A stretch of DNA of 64,000 nt, from the NCBI RefSeq assembly GCF_003725795.1, contig NZ_RBEE01000006.1, forward strand, positions 1 through 64,000. The letters run 5' to 3'. The notes below the pieces were generated by a model. The model did no database searches, was not told the DNA's origin, and saw only the letters and a program-made list of their open reading frames with translations. Both the position numbers and the translations under genes were made by a program. Source of the DNA: Pedobacter jejuensis (GTDB lineage Bacteria; Bacteroidota; Bacteroidia; Sphingobacteriales; Sphingobacteriaceae). Below are positions 47,801-56,563 of this stretch, piece after piece (positions within the stretch are counted from its first letter, which is position 1; every line of letters starts with the position of its first letter).

Positions 47801-49325
47801 AGATAAAGGCCAACTTATGGTTAATTACCTAAAAACAACATACGTTATTTCTGATGAGGTGAATGTTGTTAACAGTGTAATTGAACTTGGTGACTTTACA
47901 CTTGCTGATATAGAAGGCAATGAGGGTGTTGCAAGGGGTTCAGTTGATTTGAACAACATTGATGATCCAACGCTAAATGTTATTGTCGAAGCCAACAATT
48001 TCATGGCCTTAAACACCACGGCAAAAGATAATTCTGTTTACTATGGAAAGGCCTACGGAACCGGTGTATTTAAATTTATTGGCCCGACCAGTAAAATGAA
48101 AATAGATATAAAAGCGAAAACTGAAAAGGGTACCGTTTTTAATTTACCACTAAACAGCTCGGAAACGGTTTCTGATAAAGATTTTATTAATTTTATTAGC
48201 TTAGATTCTGCCAAAGTAGTAAAGAAAACCACCACTTTCGATGGTTTAACGTTAACTTTTAAATTAACAATCGACCCAAATACGACTGCAAATATTTTTA
48301 CTAACCTTGGTAATTTAAGTGGAAAAGGAAATGCAGAATTAAACCTGAACATTAATAGCTTAGGTGATTTTGAAATGTCTGGTGATTACATTATTGAAAC
48401 AGGAAGTTTTGATTTTACCGCTCAGGAAGTAATTAATAAAAAATTCGAAATTAGGCAAGGTGGAACAATTAGGTGGACAGGTAATCCGACTGCTGCCCAA
48501 ATAAACTTGAAAGCAGTTTATGCTTTGAGAGCAAGTTTAAATGAATTGTTTAAGGCTGCCAACAGAGATGCCAGTGCAAATGCAAATCAAAGGGTTAATA
48601 CCGAGGTTGAAATGGGTTTAACAGGTTTACTTTTACAACCAGACATTAAATTGGATATAAATTTCCCTTCCAACCCGGCGATTAAAGAAGAATTACAAAC
48701 GTATTTAAGCGATCAGAATAACTTAAATTTACAAGCTTTCAGTTTAATTATCAGACGGAGTTTTGCGCCAGGAAATGGTGGAGAATCAATAGGAAAACAA
48801 TTGGGTTCAAGCGTTTCAAGTACAGCTACCGAATTGGTTTTCAATCAATTTAATAATGTACTTTCATCTTTAAATTTAAACTTTGTTGATTTAAACGTAA
48901 AATCTTTAAGTGAAGCCAATGCATCATTTAAATTCTTTAACGATAGGCTTATCATCAATGCGGGTATTGTTGATAGAAATAGTTTGAGTGATTTTACCGT
49001 TATCGATTTCTCAAAAAACAATGTTGGTAGCGAAGTTGAAGCCTTATTTTTGATTAAAAAAGATGGAAGTTTAACCGGAAAACTGGCTAATAAACCTCCT
49101 ACACAACAAAGCATTTTCTTAAATAGCGGTATTAGTGCAACAGCAAATGTAACCTCGTTAGGATTAGTTTACACGCAGCAGTTTGATACTTTTAAAGAAT
49201 TTCTACAGAAATTAACTGGTGCCTACAGAAGAAACTTGAGAAAAAAACAAGCCGAACAGCCTGTTAAGAAAACCATAAATAAAGAAGCAATTATTAACGA
49301 AACTAAAAATAATCCCCGCCGCTAA
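44850..49325 (+). CDS. TamB-like translocation and assembly module protein (DUF490)
   Basis: A giant inner-membrane-anchored periplasmic protein (about 1490 aa). Long beta-rich repeats fill residues 50-1200, and the C-terminal DUF490/TamB domain shows the typical LNLNINSLGDFEMSGDYIIETGSF and FSLIIRRSF. TamB-type proteins bridge the envelope and help lipid or outer-membrane protein transport. The N-terminal helix reads LFKILLWVIASIILLLALLV. The only ordinary start codon is TTG at 44901, in the middle of this helix; upstream codons in the open frame (44820 on) contain no ATG, GTG or TTG, only ATT at 44850/44853 and ATA. The start here is set at ATT 44850, where KK precedes the helix. The terminator overlaps the stop codon. 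Confidence 0.85.
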   Translation: MIKKLFKILLWVIASIILLLALLVFSLQFKSVQTYFAQRAAAYLSKELNTTVSIKSLYIKPFKSVVFEELLVLDLQKDTLLNAPTFMVDINQLSIKNKIIDINTVQINNGTFFFKEFKDNSSNLDFIINYFDSGKPSVKDPKKKPYKLDFGRIIINKLNFKYKNFKAKDLTQGKSVNFDNVDVKDLSVILEGLDLKNHLFKTNIKNLTLKERSGFYLKNLSAETTVDSNAIELKQLMLVTNQSRLSNYFQMRFNNFKDFNKYIDNVRMKAIFKDSHITSKDIAFFAPEMNSMTLDIDVDGQITGLVNNLKAKKLSIKAGKATYIKGDFIIKGLPKWKETFMDLNIEMAGTNKTDLDEVLAGITGSKKKLVPVIVNKFGNINFNGSFTGFQNDFIAYGEFKTKIGRIVSDVNMKIDKNNIPSYTGNVKTYDFNLGNLIDEKSLGKITSSLYVKGRGTELNHLTEKLNGDITYIDFNNYRYRNVKVDGTFENKYFDGKLSINDKNIKLLFDGGVNLNPKLPVFNFNATITGARLKALNLMKDSLRVDAKFNTNFSGTNLNNIEGRLLVQEITLKNPKGTYSIDSVELTANGTGVARNLTIKSDILDASINGKYDLNSIGSYYKAIAKTYVPSFQTKIIKFNEQIFQFNLKIKKFEPLAQLVSPGLEMAEGANFIGNFDSRNNTATLNGFVKNLKYQGIVVNNIIVDENTTPQQLQLNITSDRVQINDSLFIKDVNISNILRNDSLAFNLKMSSAQEENQLDLNGLVEFTKNQDTTARLSILPSILKINSEEWRIQEKVRIILNNGKTEIKNFDLTNGNQQLTVDGLISDNPKDLLKVGFKDFSLKTINPFTKGFGVKLAGNVNGETNLYGILKAPKVNDNLKIDSLNFNDIYIGTLTDTSSFSSEERKINVFTNVMADGSETFKLTGNLDLKEKDIDLSVKMDDSKLTIFEPFVKKLVSNLKGNVSSDLTVKGKLDNPKINGTLSLDKGQLMVNYLKTTYVISDEVNVVNSVIELGDFTLADIEGNEGVARGSVDLNNIDDPTLNVIVEANNFMALNTTAKDNSVYYGKAYGTGVFKFIGPTSKMKIDIKAKTEKGTVFNLPLNSSETVSDKDFINFISLDSAKVVKKTTTFDGLTLTFKLTIDPNTTANIFTNLGNLSGKGNAELNLNINSLGDFEMSGDYIIETGSFDFTAQEVINKKFEIRQGGTIRWTGNPTAAQINLKAVYALRASLNELFKAANRDASANANQRVNTEVEMGLTGLLLQPDIKLDINFPSNPAIKEELQTYLSDQNNLNLQAFSLIIRRSFAPGNGGESIGKQLGSSVSSTATELVFNQFNNVLSSLNLNFVDLNVKSLSEANASFKFFNDRLIINAGIVDRNSLSDFTVIDFSKNNVGSEVEALFLIKKDGSLTGKLANKPPTQQSIFLNSGISATANVTSLGLVYTQQFDTFKEFLQKLTGAYRRNLRKKQAEQPVKKTINKEAIINETKNNPRR

Positions 49326-49341
49326 AACGGAGATTATTTTT
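49305..49341 (+). terminator. terminator of the tamB-like gene
   Basis: AAAAATAATC (49305-49314) pairs with GATTATTTTT (49332-49341), with inner CCG/CGG pairing; a T-run follows. It overlaps the stop codon and is bidirectional enough to serve ackA (ending 49355) on the other strand. Confidence 0.75.
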
Positions 49342-49354
49342 AATTTTTATGCTA

Positions 49355-50554
49355 TTAAACTTTAAGCAATTCAAAGCACTGACTAGAAATTTCGTATTCT
49401 TCGTTTGTTGGAATCACTAAAATTTTAACACGCGAATCAGGCTCATTTATCGCTAAAATTTCCCCTTTGTATTTCAGATTTTTATCATCATCCATACTTA
49501 TACCTAGATAACTCAGGTCTTTACAAACGGCTTGTCGCATTGCTGTGTCATTTTCTCCTACTCCGGCAGTAAAAACAATTGCATCAATTCCATTTAAAAC
49601 AGCAGCATAAGCGCCAATAAACTTTTTAATTCTGTATGCATAAAGTTCTAACGCAAGCTTGGCCGAATCGTTTCCTTCACCTAACAATTTTCTGATATCC
49701 CGCATATCGCTGGAGCCTCCAACACCCAGTAAACCTGATTGTTTATTTAGCAAAGCACCTAACTGTTCTAAGGTAAAGCCAGCATGTTCCATCAAATGGA
49801 AAATTACAGATGGATCGATGTCTCCAGAACGTGTTCCCATTATTAAGCCACTTAAAGGACCAAAGCCCATGCTGGCATCAATAGATTTACCATTTTTAAT
49901 GGCAGCCATGCTACAACCATTACCCAAATGGATGGTAATAATTTTTGATTCTGGCTTGTTTAAATAAGCAATTGCCTGCTCACTTACATATTTATGGCTT
50001 GTGCCATGGAAGCCGTAAACTCTAATTCCGTGTTCTTTATAATAAGATTCGGGAATAGCATATCGATATGCTTCTGCCGGTAAGGATTGATGAAAAGCAG
50101 TATCAAAAACTGCAATTTGCTTAGCACTTGGAAAGGTTTCTTCGGCTACTTCAATACATTTATAATTTACCGGATTATGTAGTGGCGCTAAAGAGAATAA
50201 TTTTTTTATCTGTGCTTTAACTTCATTATCAATTACGGTTGCGCCAGAAAAATGCTCACCACCATGAACAACCCGATGACCAACGGCTGCAATATCATCC
50301 GGTGAGGCAATAACGGCAAATTCTCCTACAGTAAGCAATTGCAAAATTTGCTTTAATCCATCACTATGGTTGGCAATAAAGGAGGTTTGCTCCGTAATGT
50401 GTTTTTCACCTTTAATATAAACCGTATGCTTTATAAAAGAGCCGTCGATACCAATGCGTTCTGCCAAACCACTACAAACCGGGCTTTTTGATGGCATTTG
50501 AAAAAGCTGGTATTTAAGCGAGCTACTTCCTGAATTAATTACTAAAATATTCAT
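49355..50554 (-). CDS. ackA: acetate kinase
   Basis: Converts acetyl phosphate plus ADP to acetate plus ATP. 399 aa from the ATG at 50554, giving MNILVINSGSSSLKYQLF, the standard N-terminus; an in-frame ATG upstream at 50578 adds eight residues with no family support and lies in the pta stop region. Signature motifs: VINSGSSSLKYQL, GHRVVHGGEHFSG, FHGTSHKYV and ITIHLGNGCSMAAI. Second gene of a pta-ackA operon, 8 bases after pta. Confidence 0.96.
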   Translation of the reverse strand: MNILVINSGSSSLKYQLFQMPSKSPVCSGLAERIGIDGSFIKHTVYIKGEKHITEQTSFIANHSDGLKQILQLLTVGEFAVIASPDDIAAVGHRVVHGGEHFSGATVIDNEVKAQIKKLFSLAPLHNPVNYKCIEVAEETFPSAKQIAVFDTAFHQSLPAEAYRYAIPESYYKEHGIRVYGFHGTSHKYVSEQAIAYLNKPESKIITIHLGNGCSMAAIKNGKSIDASMGFGPLSGLIMGTRSGDIDPSVIFHLMEHAGFTLEQLGALLNKQSGLLGVGGSSDMRDIRKLLGEGNDSAKLALELYAYRIKKFIGAYAAVLNGIDAIVFTAGVGENDTAMRQAVCKDLSYLGISMDDDKNLKYKGEILAINEPDSRVKILVIPTNEEYEISSQCFELLKV

Positions 50555-50562
50555 AAAATATA

Positions 50563-52650
50563 TTAAACATCTTGACATTGAATGGCTGTAATCACAACGG
50601 TATTGAAAATATCGTCAACCGTACAACCACGACTTAAATCATTAATTGGTTTGTTTAAACCTTGCAACATTGGTCCGATGGCCAAAGCTCCGGTTTCACG
50701 TTGAACGGCTTTATACGTATTATTGCCGGTATTTAAATCAGGGAAAATAAGCACACTTGCTCGGCCTGCTACTTCAGAACCTGGTAGTTTTTGTTTACCA
50801 ACCAAAGGATCTACGGCAGCATCGTATTGTATTGGGCCTTCGATTTTCAATTCAGGATGCCTCATTTTAACAATAGCAGTTGCTTCACGAACACGCTCTA
50901 CATCCTCACCTTCTCCCGATGTACCTGACGAATACGAAAGCATCGCAATTCTGGGTTCGATGCCAAATTTAGCACTACTTTCTGCAGATGATATGGCAAT
51001 TTCTGCAAGCTGTTGCGCCGTAGGATTTGGGTTTACCGCACAATCACCAAAAATGGCAACACGCTCGGGCAAACACATAAAAAATATTGATGATACAACC
51101 GAAACACCAGGTTTTGTTTTTACAAATTGCAAGGCAGGCCTTATGGTATGTTGGGTAGTATGCACTGCTCCCGAAACCATTCCGTCGGCATCTCCTTTAT
51201 ACACCATCATGGTTCCAAAATATGAAACATCTGTCATCATATCTCTAGCCATTTCCATATTTACATTCTTTGCCTTACGCAAATCATATAAAGTTTCTAC
51301 ATAATTATCATAATGTGCTGAATGAGCAGGATTATGGATATGAATCGAATTTAAATCTAAATTTAAACCTAACCTTTTTATTGATGTCGAGATTTCAACC
51401 GGATCGCCCAAAAGCGTTATATCAACAATATCTTGAGCAATAAGCTTTTCTACCGCTTTCAAAATCCTATCATCATTACCTTCAGGCAAAACAATATGCT
51501 TCTTTTTACTTTTGGCCCATTTAACCAATTGATATTGAAACATGTGTGGAGTAATGCCTTCGTAATTAAAGGTTATAATTTTATCGTCTAATGCTTTAAT
51601 ATCAACATATCTTTCGAAAAGTTCTATCGCTAACGCAATCTTCTTTTTATTATCAATTGTGATTTTAGAATGTATTGCCCCAATAGCGGTTGTGGTTTCA
51701 AATGTGCCTTTTTGAACCGCTATAATTGGAATAATGGTTTGTAAACCTTCAATTAATTTAATCATGGGTTCATCAGGCAATGTTCCTGCGGTTAAAACTA
51801 TACCCGCAACCTTCGGATAATTTGCCGATAAATTTGCCTGTAATGAACCGATTATGATATCGCCTCTATCACCAGGCGTAACGATTAACAGATTATCTTT
51901 AATGTGGCGCAAAAAGTTGGGCAACATCATTGCTCCGGTAACAAAATTATCCACCTGATTATCCATTAAATCTGCACCGAATAGAATTTCAGCACCTAAG
52001 GCTTCCGTAATTTCTTTCATGGTTGGGCTTTGCAAACCATTTTCTATCGGAATTACCGCAATCAACAACTCTGCAGGCAATTGATTTGTTAAGGCTTGCT
52101 TAATACGTTCGGCCTCATCAGGATTAACCATATTTGCAACAACACCTAAAACCTGTACATCGCGAAGCAAAAAATTACGGTAAATATTTATTGCCGTTTT
52201 AAATAGTTGGCTTGCTGTTTTATTTTTCCCAGAAACCACAATCAAAACAGGTGCACCAAGATTTTTGGCCATCAAAGCATTCGATTCGAATTCAAAAGCA
52301 ATACCCTCACCTAAAAAATCACTTCCTTCGATAACCGTAAAATCATAATTATCTTCGAGTTTTTTGTATTTACTGATGATGGTGTTGATGATCTCTCCAC
52401 TATTTTCAGATTGATGGAGCATGTCTTGCCTGGTAAACGCAAATGCATCTTCATATTTTATTGGCAGCGAAAAATAATCGAGCATGGCTTCTACATGAAG
52501 ATCCTTTTTCGATGCATCATCTTGTGCAATTATAGGCTTAAAATACCCAACTTTTTGAGTTTTTGCCAGTAGCATATTAATCATTCCAAAAGCAATTACT
52601 GATTTCCCTGTATAAGGTTCGGCTGATGCTATGAAGATATTTTTAGTCAT
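50563..52650 (-). CDS. pta: phosphate acetyltransferase (long form)
   Basis: Makes acetyl phosphate from acetyl-CoA. 695 aa, the long type: an N-terminal P-loop/DRTGG regulatory part (MTKNIFIASAEPYTGKSVIAFG, a CobQ/BioD-like start; DRTGG-like middle, about 210-320), and the catalytic PTA_PTB domain at the C-terminus from about 370 (KKHIVLPEGNDDRILKAVEKL; MVSGAVHTTQHTIRPALQF; KLPGSEVAGRASVLIFPDLNTGN). Feeds ackA in overflow metabolism and links acetyl-CoA to acetyl phosphate signalling. Confidence 0.95.
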   Translation of the reverse strand: MTKNIFIASAEPYTGKSVIAFGMINMLLAKTQKVGYFKPIIAQDDASKKDLHVEAMLDYFSLPIKYEDAFAFTRQDMLHQSENSGEIINTIISKYKKLEDNYDFTVIEGSDFLGEGIAFEFESNALMAKNLGAPVLIVVSGKNKTASQLFKTAINIYRNFLLRDVQVLGVVANMVNPDEAERIKQALTNQLPAELLIAVIPIENGLQSPTMKEITEALGAEILFGADLMDNQVDNFVTGAMMLPNFLRHIKDNLLIVTPGDRGDIIIGSLQANLSANYPKVAGIVLTAGTLPDEPMIKLIEGLQTIIPIIAVQKGTFETTTAIGAIHSKITIDNKKKIALAIELFERYVDIKALDDKIITFNYEGITPHMFQYQLVKWAKSKKKHIVLPEGNDDRILKAVEKLIAQDIVDITLLGDPVEISTSIKRLGLNLDLNSIHIHNPAHSAHYDNYVETLYDLRKAKNVNMEMARDMMTDVSYFGTMMVYKGDADGMVSGAVHTTQHTIRPALQFVKTKPGVSVVSSIFFMCLPERVAIFGDCAVNPNPTAQQLAEIAISSAESSAKFGIEPRIAMLSYSSGTSGEGEDVERVREATAIVKMRHPELKIEGPIQYDAAVDPLVGKQKLPGSEVAGRASVLIFPDLNTGNNTYKAVQRETGALAIGPMLQGLNKPINDLSRGCTVDDIFNTVVITAIQCQDV

Positions 52651-52787
52651 AAAATGGGCATAATTTATTTAATAAATCAATCGCTTTAAATATAGTTGGA
52701 AAAATTTATAAGCCGTTTAAATAATGGTATAGAATTTTTACGAGTAAAGCAGAGCTCATAAAATATCAAAACGAATTAAGAATTCTA

Positions 52788-52821
52788 TTGTTGCAACCAC
52801 CGAATTTCTATCTTAGTTTTG
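52788..52821 (+). promoter_or_regulatory. promoter of the glycoside hydrolase gene (leaderless)
   Basis: TTG at 52788-52790 or 52791-52793, spacer of 20-23 bases, TAGTTTTG (52814-52821): the best promoter in the window. The -7 box ends 3 bases before the ATG at 52825, so the predicted start site is that A. Confidence 0.65.
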
Positions 52822-52824
52822 TTG

Positions 52825-55365
52825 ATGTTTAAATTTTTAAGATTTTCAGTCTTCACTACACTCATATTTCTGGTATTTGCATCAAATGCACAAAATATAC
52901 AAGGAATTTATGTTGATAGCAAAGGTGTAATCCGCTGGGAAAAAGATAATAAAGAAGCTGCCTTTTTTGGCGTAAACTATACTGCTCCGTTTGCTTATGG
53001 CAATAGGGCAATAAAAAGAATGGGCGTTGAGCCCGAACAAGCCATTAAAGATGATGTTTATCATTTGTCCAGATTAGGTTTAGATGCCTTTCGTGTGCAT
53101 GTTTGGGATACTGAAATTTCTGATGCTCAAGGTAATTTAATTGATAATGAACATTTGCGCCTTTTTGATTTTTTAGTTGCAGAACTTAAGAAAAGAAAAA
53201 TCAAGATATTAATTACACCTATTGCTTTCTGGGGCAATGGCTATCCAGAAAAAGATGAAAACACAGGAAGTTTCTCTAGCAAATATGGAAAGCAAAAAGC
53301 ATTGGTAAATGAGGATGCTTTTAAGGCTCAGGAGAATTACCTTAAACAATTTTTCAAACACAAAAATCCATATACAGGCCTTACCTACCAGCAAGATGTA
53401 GATGTTTTGGCAACAGAAGTAAACAACGAGCCACAACATAGCGGTCCAAATGAGCGAACCACCGAATACGTTAACCGCATGGTTGCAGCTATAAAAAGTA
53501 GTGGCTGGACTAAGCCCATTTTTTATAACATTAGCGAATCTCCAAAATATGCAGATGCAGTTGTAAAAGCTAACGTTCAGGGCCATAGCTTTCAATGGTA
53601 CCCCACTGGTTTAGTAGCCGGGCATACTTTGCAAGGGAATTACCTACCGAATGTATCTAAATATGAAATTCCTTTTGATAGCATTCCCGAATTTAAAAAT
53701 AGGGCAAAAATTGTTTACGAATTTGATGCCGGAGATGTTATGGCACCAATTATGTATCCTGCAATGGCTAGAAGTTTCAGAGCAGCTGGTTTTCAATGGG
53801 CAACACAATTCGCCTACGACCCAATGGCTACTGCTTATGCCAATACAGAATATCAAACGCATTATCTAAATCTTGCTTTTACACCATCTAAAGCCATCAG
53901 CTTGCTAATTGCTTCGAAGGTTTTTCACAATACTAAGCGTTTAGATGCCACCAATGGAAATACCTTCGGACCTTTTAACATTGATTATGAAAATTCGCTT
54001 AGTGAAATGAATACCGAGCAAGAATTTTATTATACAAACAACACGTTGTCGAAACCTTTAAGCACCGAGAAATTAATACATTTAGCTGGTGTTGGCAGCT
54101 CTAAAATTGTTGCTTATGAAGGAAAAGGCGCATATTTTTTAGATAAGATATCTGCAGGCGTTTGGCGACTTGAAGTGATGCCTGATGCCATTCAAATCAG
54201 AGATCCTTTTGCAAAAGCATCACCAGAGAAAGAAGTAACCAGAATAAACCGGGCCGATTTATCAATGGATATCAATCTATCAGATTTAGGTAGTAATTTC
54301 ACCGTTAAAGGATTAAATCAAGGCAATACATACAGTGATAAAGCAAATAGTGGCAATTTCAACATCTCTCCAGGTACCTATTTATTGGTTAAGCAAAATC
54401 AAAAAACAAACCTCGTTGCTCAATATAAATTTGGAAGTATTTTATTAGGAGAATATGTTGCACCGAAATCATCAACTGAAGATATATTTGTTAAGCATCA
54501 GGCTTATGAAACTGTATCACAAGGTGTTGCTTTTAAAGTAAATACCGAAATTGTTGGTTTACAGGCAAAAGATTCTGCCTTTGTGCAATTAAGTAATTCT
54601 TATAATCGATGGAAAACCGTTCCATTAATTAAGACAAAGGAATATAATTATGTTGCTGAAATACCTGCAAATTTAGTAGAGGCGGGTTTAGTTAAATATC
54701 AGGTTATCATTAAAAAAGCAAACGGCGATTATTTTACATTTCCAGCCAACAAAAGAGGAAATCCATATGCCTGGGATAGTTTAGAATCTGCTTATTATCA
54801 AACTTATGTTGCGAAAAAAGGTTCGATTTTAGAAATCTTTAATCCTAATATTGATGGCAAAAAAATCGATGTTTATAACCCAAATTGGGAAAATAATCGC
54901 ATAGATTATACATCAGATGAAAACCCAAAGGCTTTAAACATCAAGCTTAGTATGGATGCACCAAAGAATACCTCTATGGGTTTTCAGCACTTTTTTAGGG
55001 AGGAAATATCAGGCAGAACTTCTGAAATAAATTCTTTCAAAACCTTAGTAATTAAAGTAAAATCAAATTTAGAAAACGCAAAAATGAAAATAGGTTTGAT
55101 AGATACCGATGCAAACTTCTTTTCAACCGATATATTGGTAGGTAAAGATTTTAAGTTGATAGAAATTCCCTTAAACAGTTTAAAAGCAGATGCACAACTT
55201 GTATTGCCGAGACCATATCCAGGTTTTTTACCTTTGTATTATCAATCATTAAAGCAATCAGCATTTCAACTTAATAAAGCTGAAAAACTTGAAGTTACCG
55301 TAAGCAAAAATCAAACTGACAAATCAATTAGCCTGGAGATTGCTTCAATTTATTTAATTAATTAA
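52825..55365 (+). CDS. secreted glycoside hydrolase, clan GH-A (GH2/GH5-like) with C-terminal beta domains
   Basis: 846 aa; ATG at 52825 follows the -7 box by three bases. A signal peptide (LIFLVFASNAQ) is followed by a TIM barrel (about 25-370): KEAAFFGVNYTAPFAYG, RLGLDAFRVHVWDTE, WATQFAYDPMA. The catalytic acid/base is Glu202 in EVNNEPQH and the likely nucleophile is Glu299 in KIVYEFDAGD, as in clan GH-A retaining enzymes; both are present. The remaining 450 residues are beta-sandwich-like modules, including a galactose-binding-like region near 680-840. Substrate unknown; family cannot be fixed by eye. No SusC/SusD is adjacent. Confidence 0.78.
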   Translation: MFKFLRFSVFTTLIFLVFASNAQNIQGIYVDSKGVIRWEKDNKEAAFFGVNYTAPFAYGNRAIKRMGVEPEQAIKDDVYHLSRLGLDAFRVHVWDTEISDAQGNLIDNEHLRLFDFLVAELKKRKIKILITPIAFWGNGYPEKDENTGSFSSKYGKQKALVNEDAFKAQENYLKQFFKHKNPYTGLTYQQDVDVLATEVNNEPQHSGPNERTTEYVNRMVAAIKSSGWTKPIFYNISESPKYADAVVKANVQGHSFQWYPTGLVAGHTLQGNYLPNVSKYEIPFDSIPEFKNRAKIVYEFDAGDVMAPIMYPAMARSFRAAGFQWATQFAYDPMATAYANTEYQTHYLNLAFTPSKAISLLIASKVFHNTKRLDATNGNTFGPFNIDYENSLSEMNTEQEFYYTNNTLSKPLSTEKLIHLAGVGSSKIVAYEGKGAYFLDKISAGVWRLEVMPDAIQIRDPFAKASPEKEVTRINRADLSMDINLSDLGSNFTVKGLNQGNTYSDKANSGNFNISPGTYLLVKQNQKTNLVAQYKFGSILLGEYVAPKSSTEDIFVKHQAYETVSQGVAFKVNTEIVGLQAKDSAFVQLSNSYNRWKTVPLIKTKEYNYVAEIPANLVEAGLVKYQVIIKKANGDYFTFPANKRGNPYAWDSLESAYYQTYVAKKGSILEIFNPNIDGKKIDVYNPNWENNRIDYTSDENPKALNIKLSMDAPKNTSMGFQHFFREEISGRTSEINSFKTLVIKVKSNLENAKMKIGLIDTDANFFSTDILVGKDFKLIEIPLNSLKADAQLVLPRPYPGFLPLYYQSLKQSAFQLNKAEKLEVTVSKNQTDKSISLEIASIYLIN

Positions 55366-55393
55366 ACTTTAAAGAAGAGCGATTAATTCATTC

Positions 55394-55438
55394 AAAAAAA
55401 ACTGTATCAAAACTTCTAAAGTGAAGAATTGATACAGT
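55394..55438 (-). terminator. terminator of the ohrR-ohr operon
   Basis: ACTGTATCAA (55401-55410) pairs with TTGATACAGT (55429-55438). The A-run at 55394-55400 is the U-tract on the minus-strand RNA. It sits just after the ohr stop codon. Confidence 0.82.
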
Positions 55439-55462
55439 GTAAATAAGTGTTTTCTTTTAATG

Positions 55463-55918
55463 TTAATTTGCTGCTGCAAATTCTTCTGCACTTTGGATGG
55501 TGGTAGTAAGCGCAACATCAACATTTCCATTAATTGCGTTAGAATAAGGGCAAACCTGATGTGCTTTCTCAACTAATGAATTTGCAGTTTGCTGGTCAAC
55601 ATTCGGAATATTTACTGCTAAAGTTACTACTAGGGCAAAACCACCTGCGTTGTTTGAGCCGATGCCAACATGCGCTCTAACGGCAGTTGTTCCGGTTTCG
55701 GTTTTTGTATTTTTGATTACTAAATTAAGTGCACTATCAAAACAAGCCGAATAACCCGCTGCAAATAATTGCTCTGGGTTTGTATACGCACCACCAGCAC
55801 CGCCTAATTCTTTTGGCATTCTAACCTCAAGGTTTAAAACGTTATCTGATGATGAAACATTTCCGTTTCTACCGCCTGTTGCAGTTGCTACTGCTGTGTA
55901 CATTGCTTTTACTGACAT
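55463..55918 (-). CDS. ohr: Ohr/OsmC-family organic hydroperoxide reductase
   Basis: 151 aa. Both active-site cysteines are present: Cys59 in AAGYSACF and Cys123 in HQVCPYSNA, the pair used by Ohr to reduce organic peroxides with lipoamide as electron donor. The N-terminus MYTAVATATGGRNGNVSSSD is typical of Ohr rather than OsmC. Cytoplasmic. Twelve bases after ohrR on the same strand, consistent with the known ohrR-ohr operon. Confidence 0.93.
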   Translation of the reverse strand: MSVKAMYTAVATATGGRNGNVSSSDNVLNLEVRMPKELGGAGGAYTNPEQLFAAGYSACFDSALNLVIKNTKTETGTTAVRAHVGIGSNNAGGFALVVTLAVNIPNVDQQTANSLVEKAHQVCPYSNAINGNVDVALTTTIQSAEEFAAAN

Positions 55919-55930
55919 GAAAATTTTTAT

Positions 55931-56356
55931 TTATTTTTTAGTTTTATTTAATATAGTATTTATGCTTGTTCGTAATGATGTAATTTCTTCAGTTGTTAAA
56001 CCCAAACTGCATTTGAAAGCTTCGGGTATAGAACTAGCCTTATTCTTTAACTGTAAACCAATATCAGTTAAACTTACCTTTACAATTCTTTCATCAGTTT
56101 TACTTCGCTCACGTAGAATCATTTTTTTTGATGCCAGCTTCTTTAGCAATGGCGTTAAAGTTCCAGAGTCGAGCAATAATTTTTCGCCAATTTCTTTAAC
56201 TGATAATTGTTTATGCTCCCACAAAACCATCATCACTAAATATTGAGGGTAAGTCAGCTCAACTTCGTCTAAAATAGGCTTGTAATGAGCAGTTAATACT
56301 CTTGATAAAGCATAAATTGGAAAGCACGCCTGGTTCTCTAGTTTTAAATAATCCAT
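55931..56356 (-). CDS. ohrR: OhrR-like peroxide-sensing MarR-family repressor
   Basis: 141 aa with the MarR winged-helix fold. The N-terminal peroxide-sensing cysteine is Cys11 in LENQACFPIYALSR, matching the conserved sensing Cys of OhrR (family form LxNQLCF). The DNA-binding part is LSVKEIGEKLLLDSGTLTPLLKKL. Reduced OhrR represses ohr; oxidation of the Cys by organic hydroperoxides releases it. Here it is encoded first in the operon and is presumably autoregulated through the palindrome at 56395-56416. Confidence 0.9.
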   Translation of the reverse strand: MDYLKLENQACFPIYALSRVLTAHYKPILDEVELTYPQYLVMMVLWEHKQLSVKEIGEKLLLDSGTLTPLLKKLASKKMILRERSKTDERIVKVSLTDIGLQLKNKASSIPEAFKCSLGLTTEEITSLRTSINTILNKTKK

Positions 56357-56375
56357 TGAAATTGATTTAACAAAA

Positions 56376-56383
56376 CAAATATA
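56376..56383 (-). promoter_or_regulatory. -7 promoter box of the ohrR-ohr operon
   Basis: Read on the minus strand it is TATATTTG, a perfect TAnnTTTG, about 20 bases before the ohrR ATG. The operator palindrome lies about 12 bases upstream, over the -33 region. Confidence 0.5.
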
Positions 56384-56394
56384 TATTTTATAAA

Positions 56395-56416
56395 ATTAAA
56401 TTGCATACAATTTAAT
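56395..56416. promoter_or_regulatory. OhrR operator palindrome
   Basis: ATTAAATTG-CATA-CAATTTAAT is a 9-bp inverted repeat around a 4-base centre, matching the known OhrR box type (TACAATT-AATTGTA). It lies upstream of the ohrR promoter, the expected place for autoregulation. Confidence 0.75.
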
Positions 56417-56563
56417 TTCTTTGACAATTCTGTTGCAGAGTTGAAAATTGGAGGGTTAGAAGAAAATTCTAAACTTCTTACTATTTAATTTTGTGGTAAT
56501 TGACTTGTTCGTTCCAAAAAGGATGTTCAAATTAGCCCTCGAATATTAAACCCTTGAACCATA

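Noticed and set aside
45596..49114. Several antisense frames within the tamB-like gene
   Set aside because: They arise from the biased codon use of the long beta-rich gene and carry no start signals or motifs.
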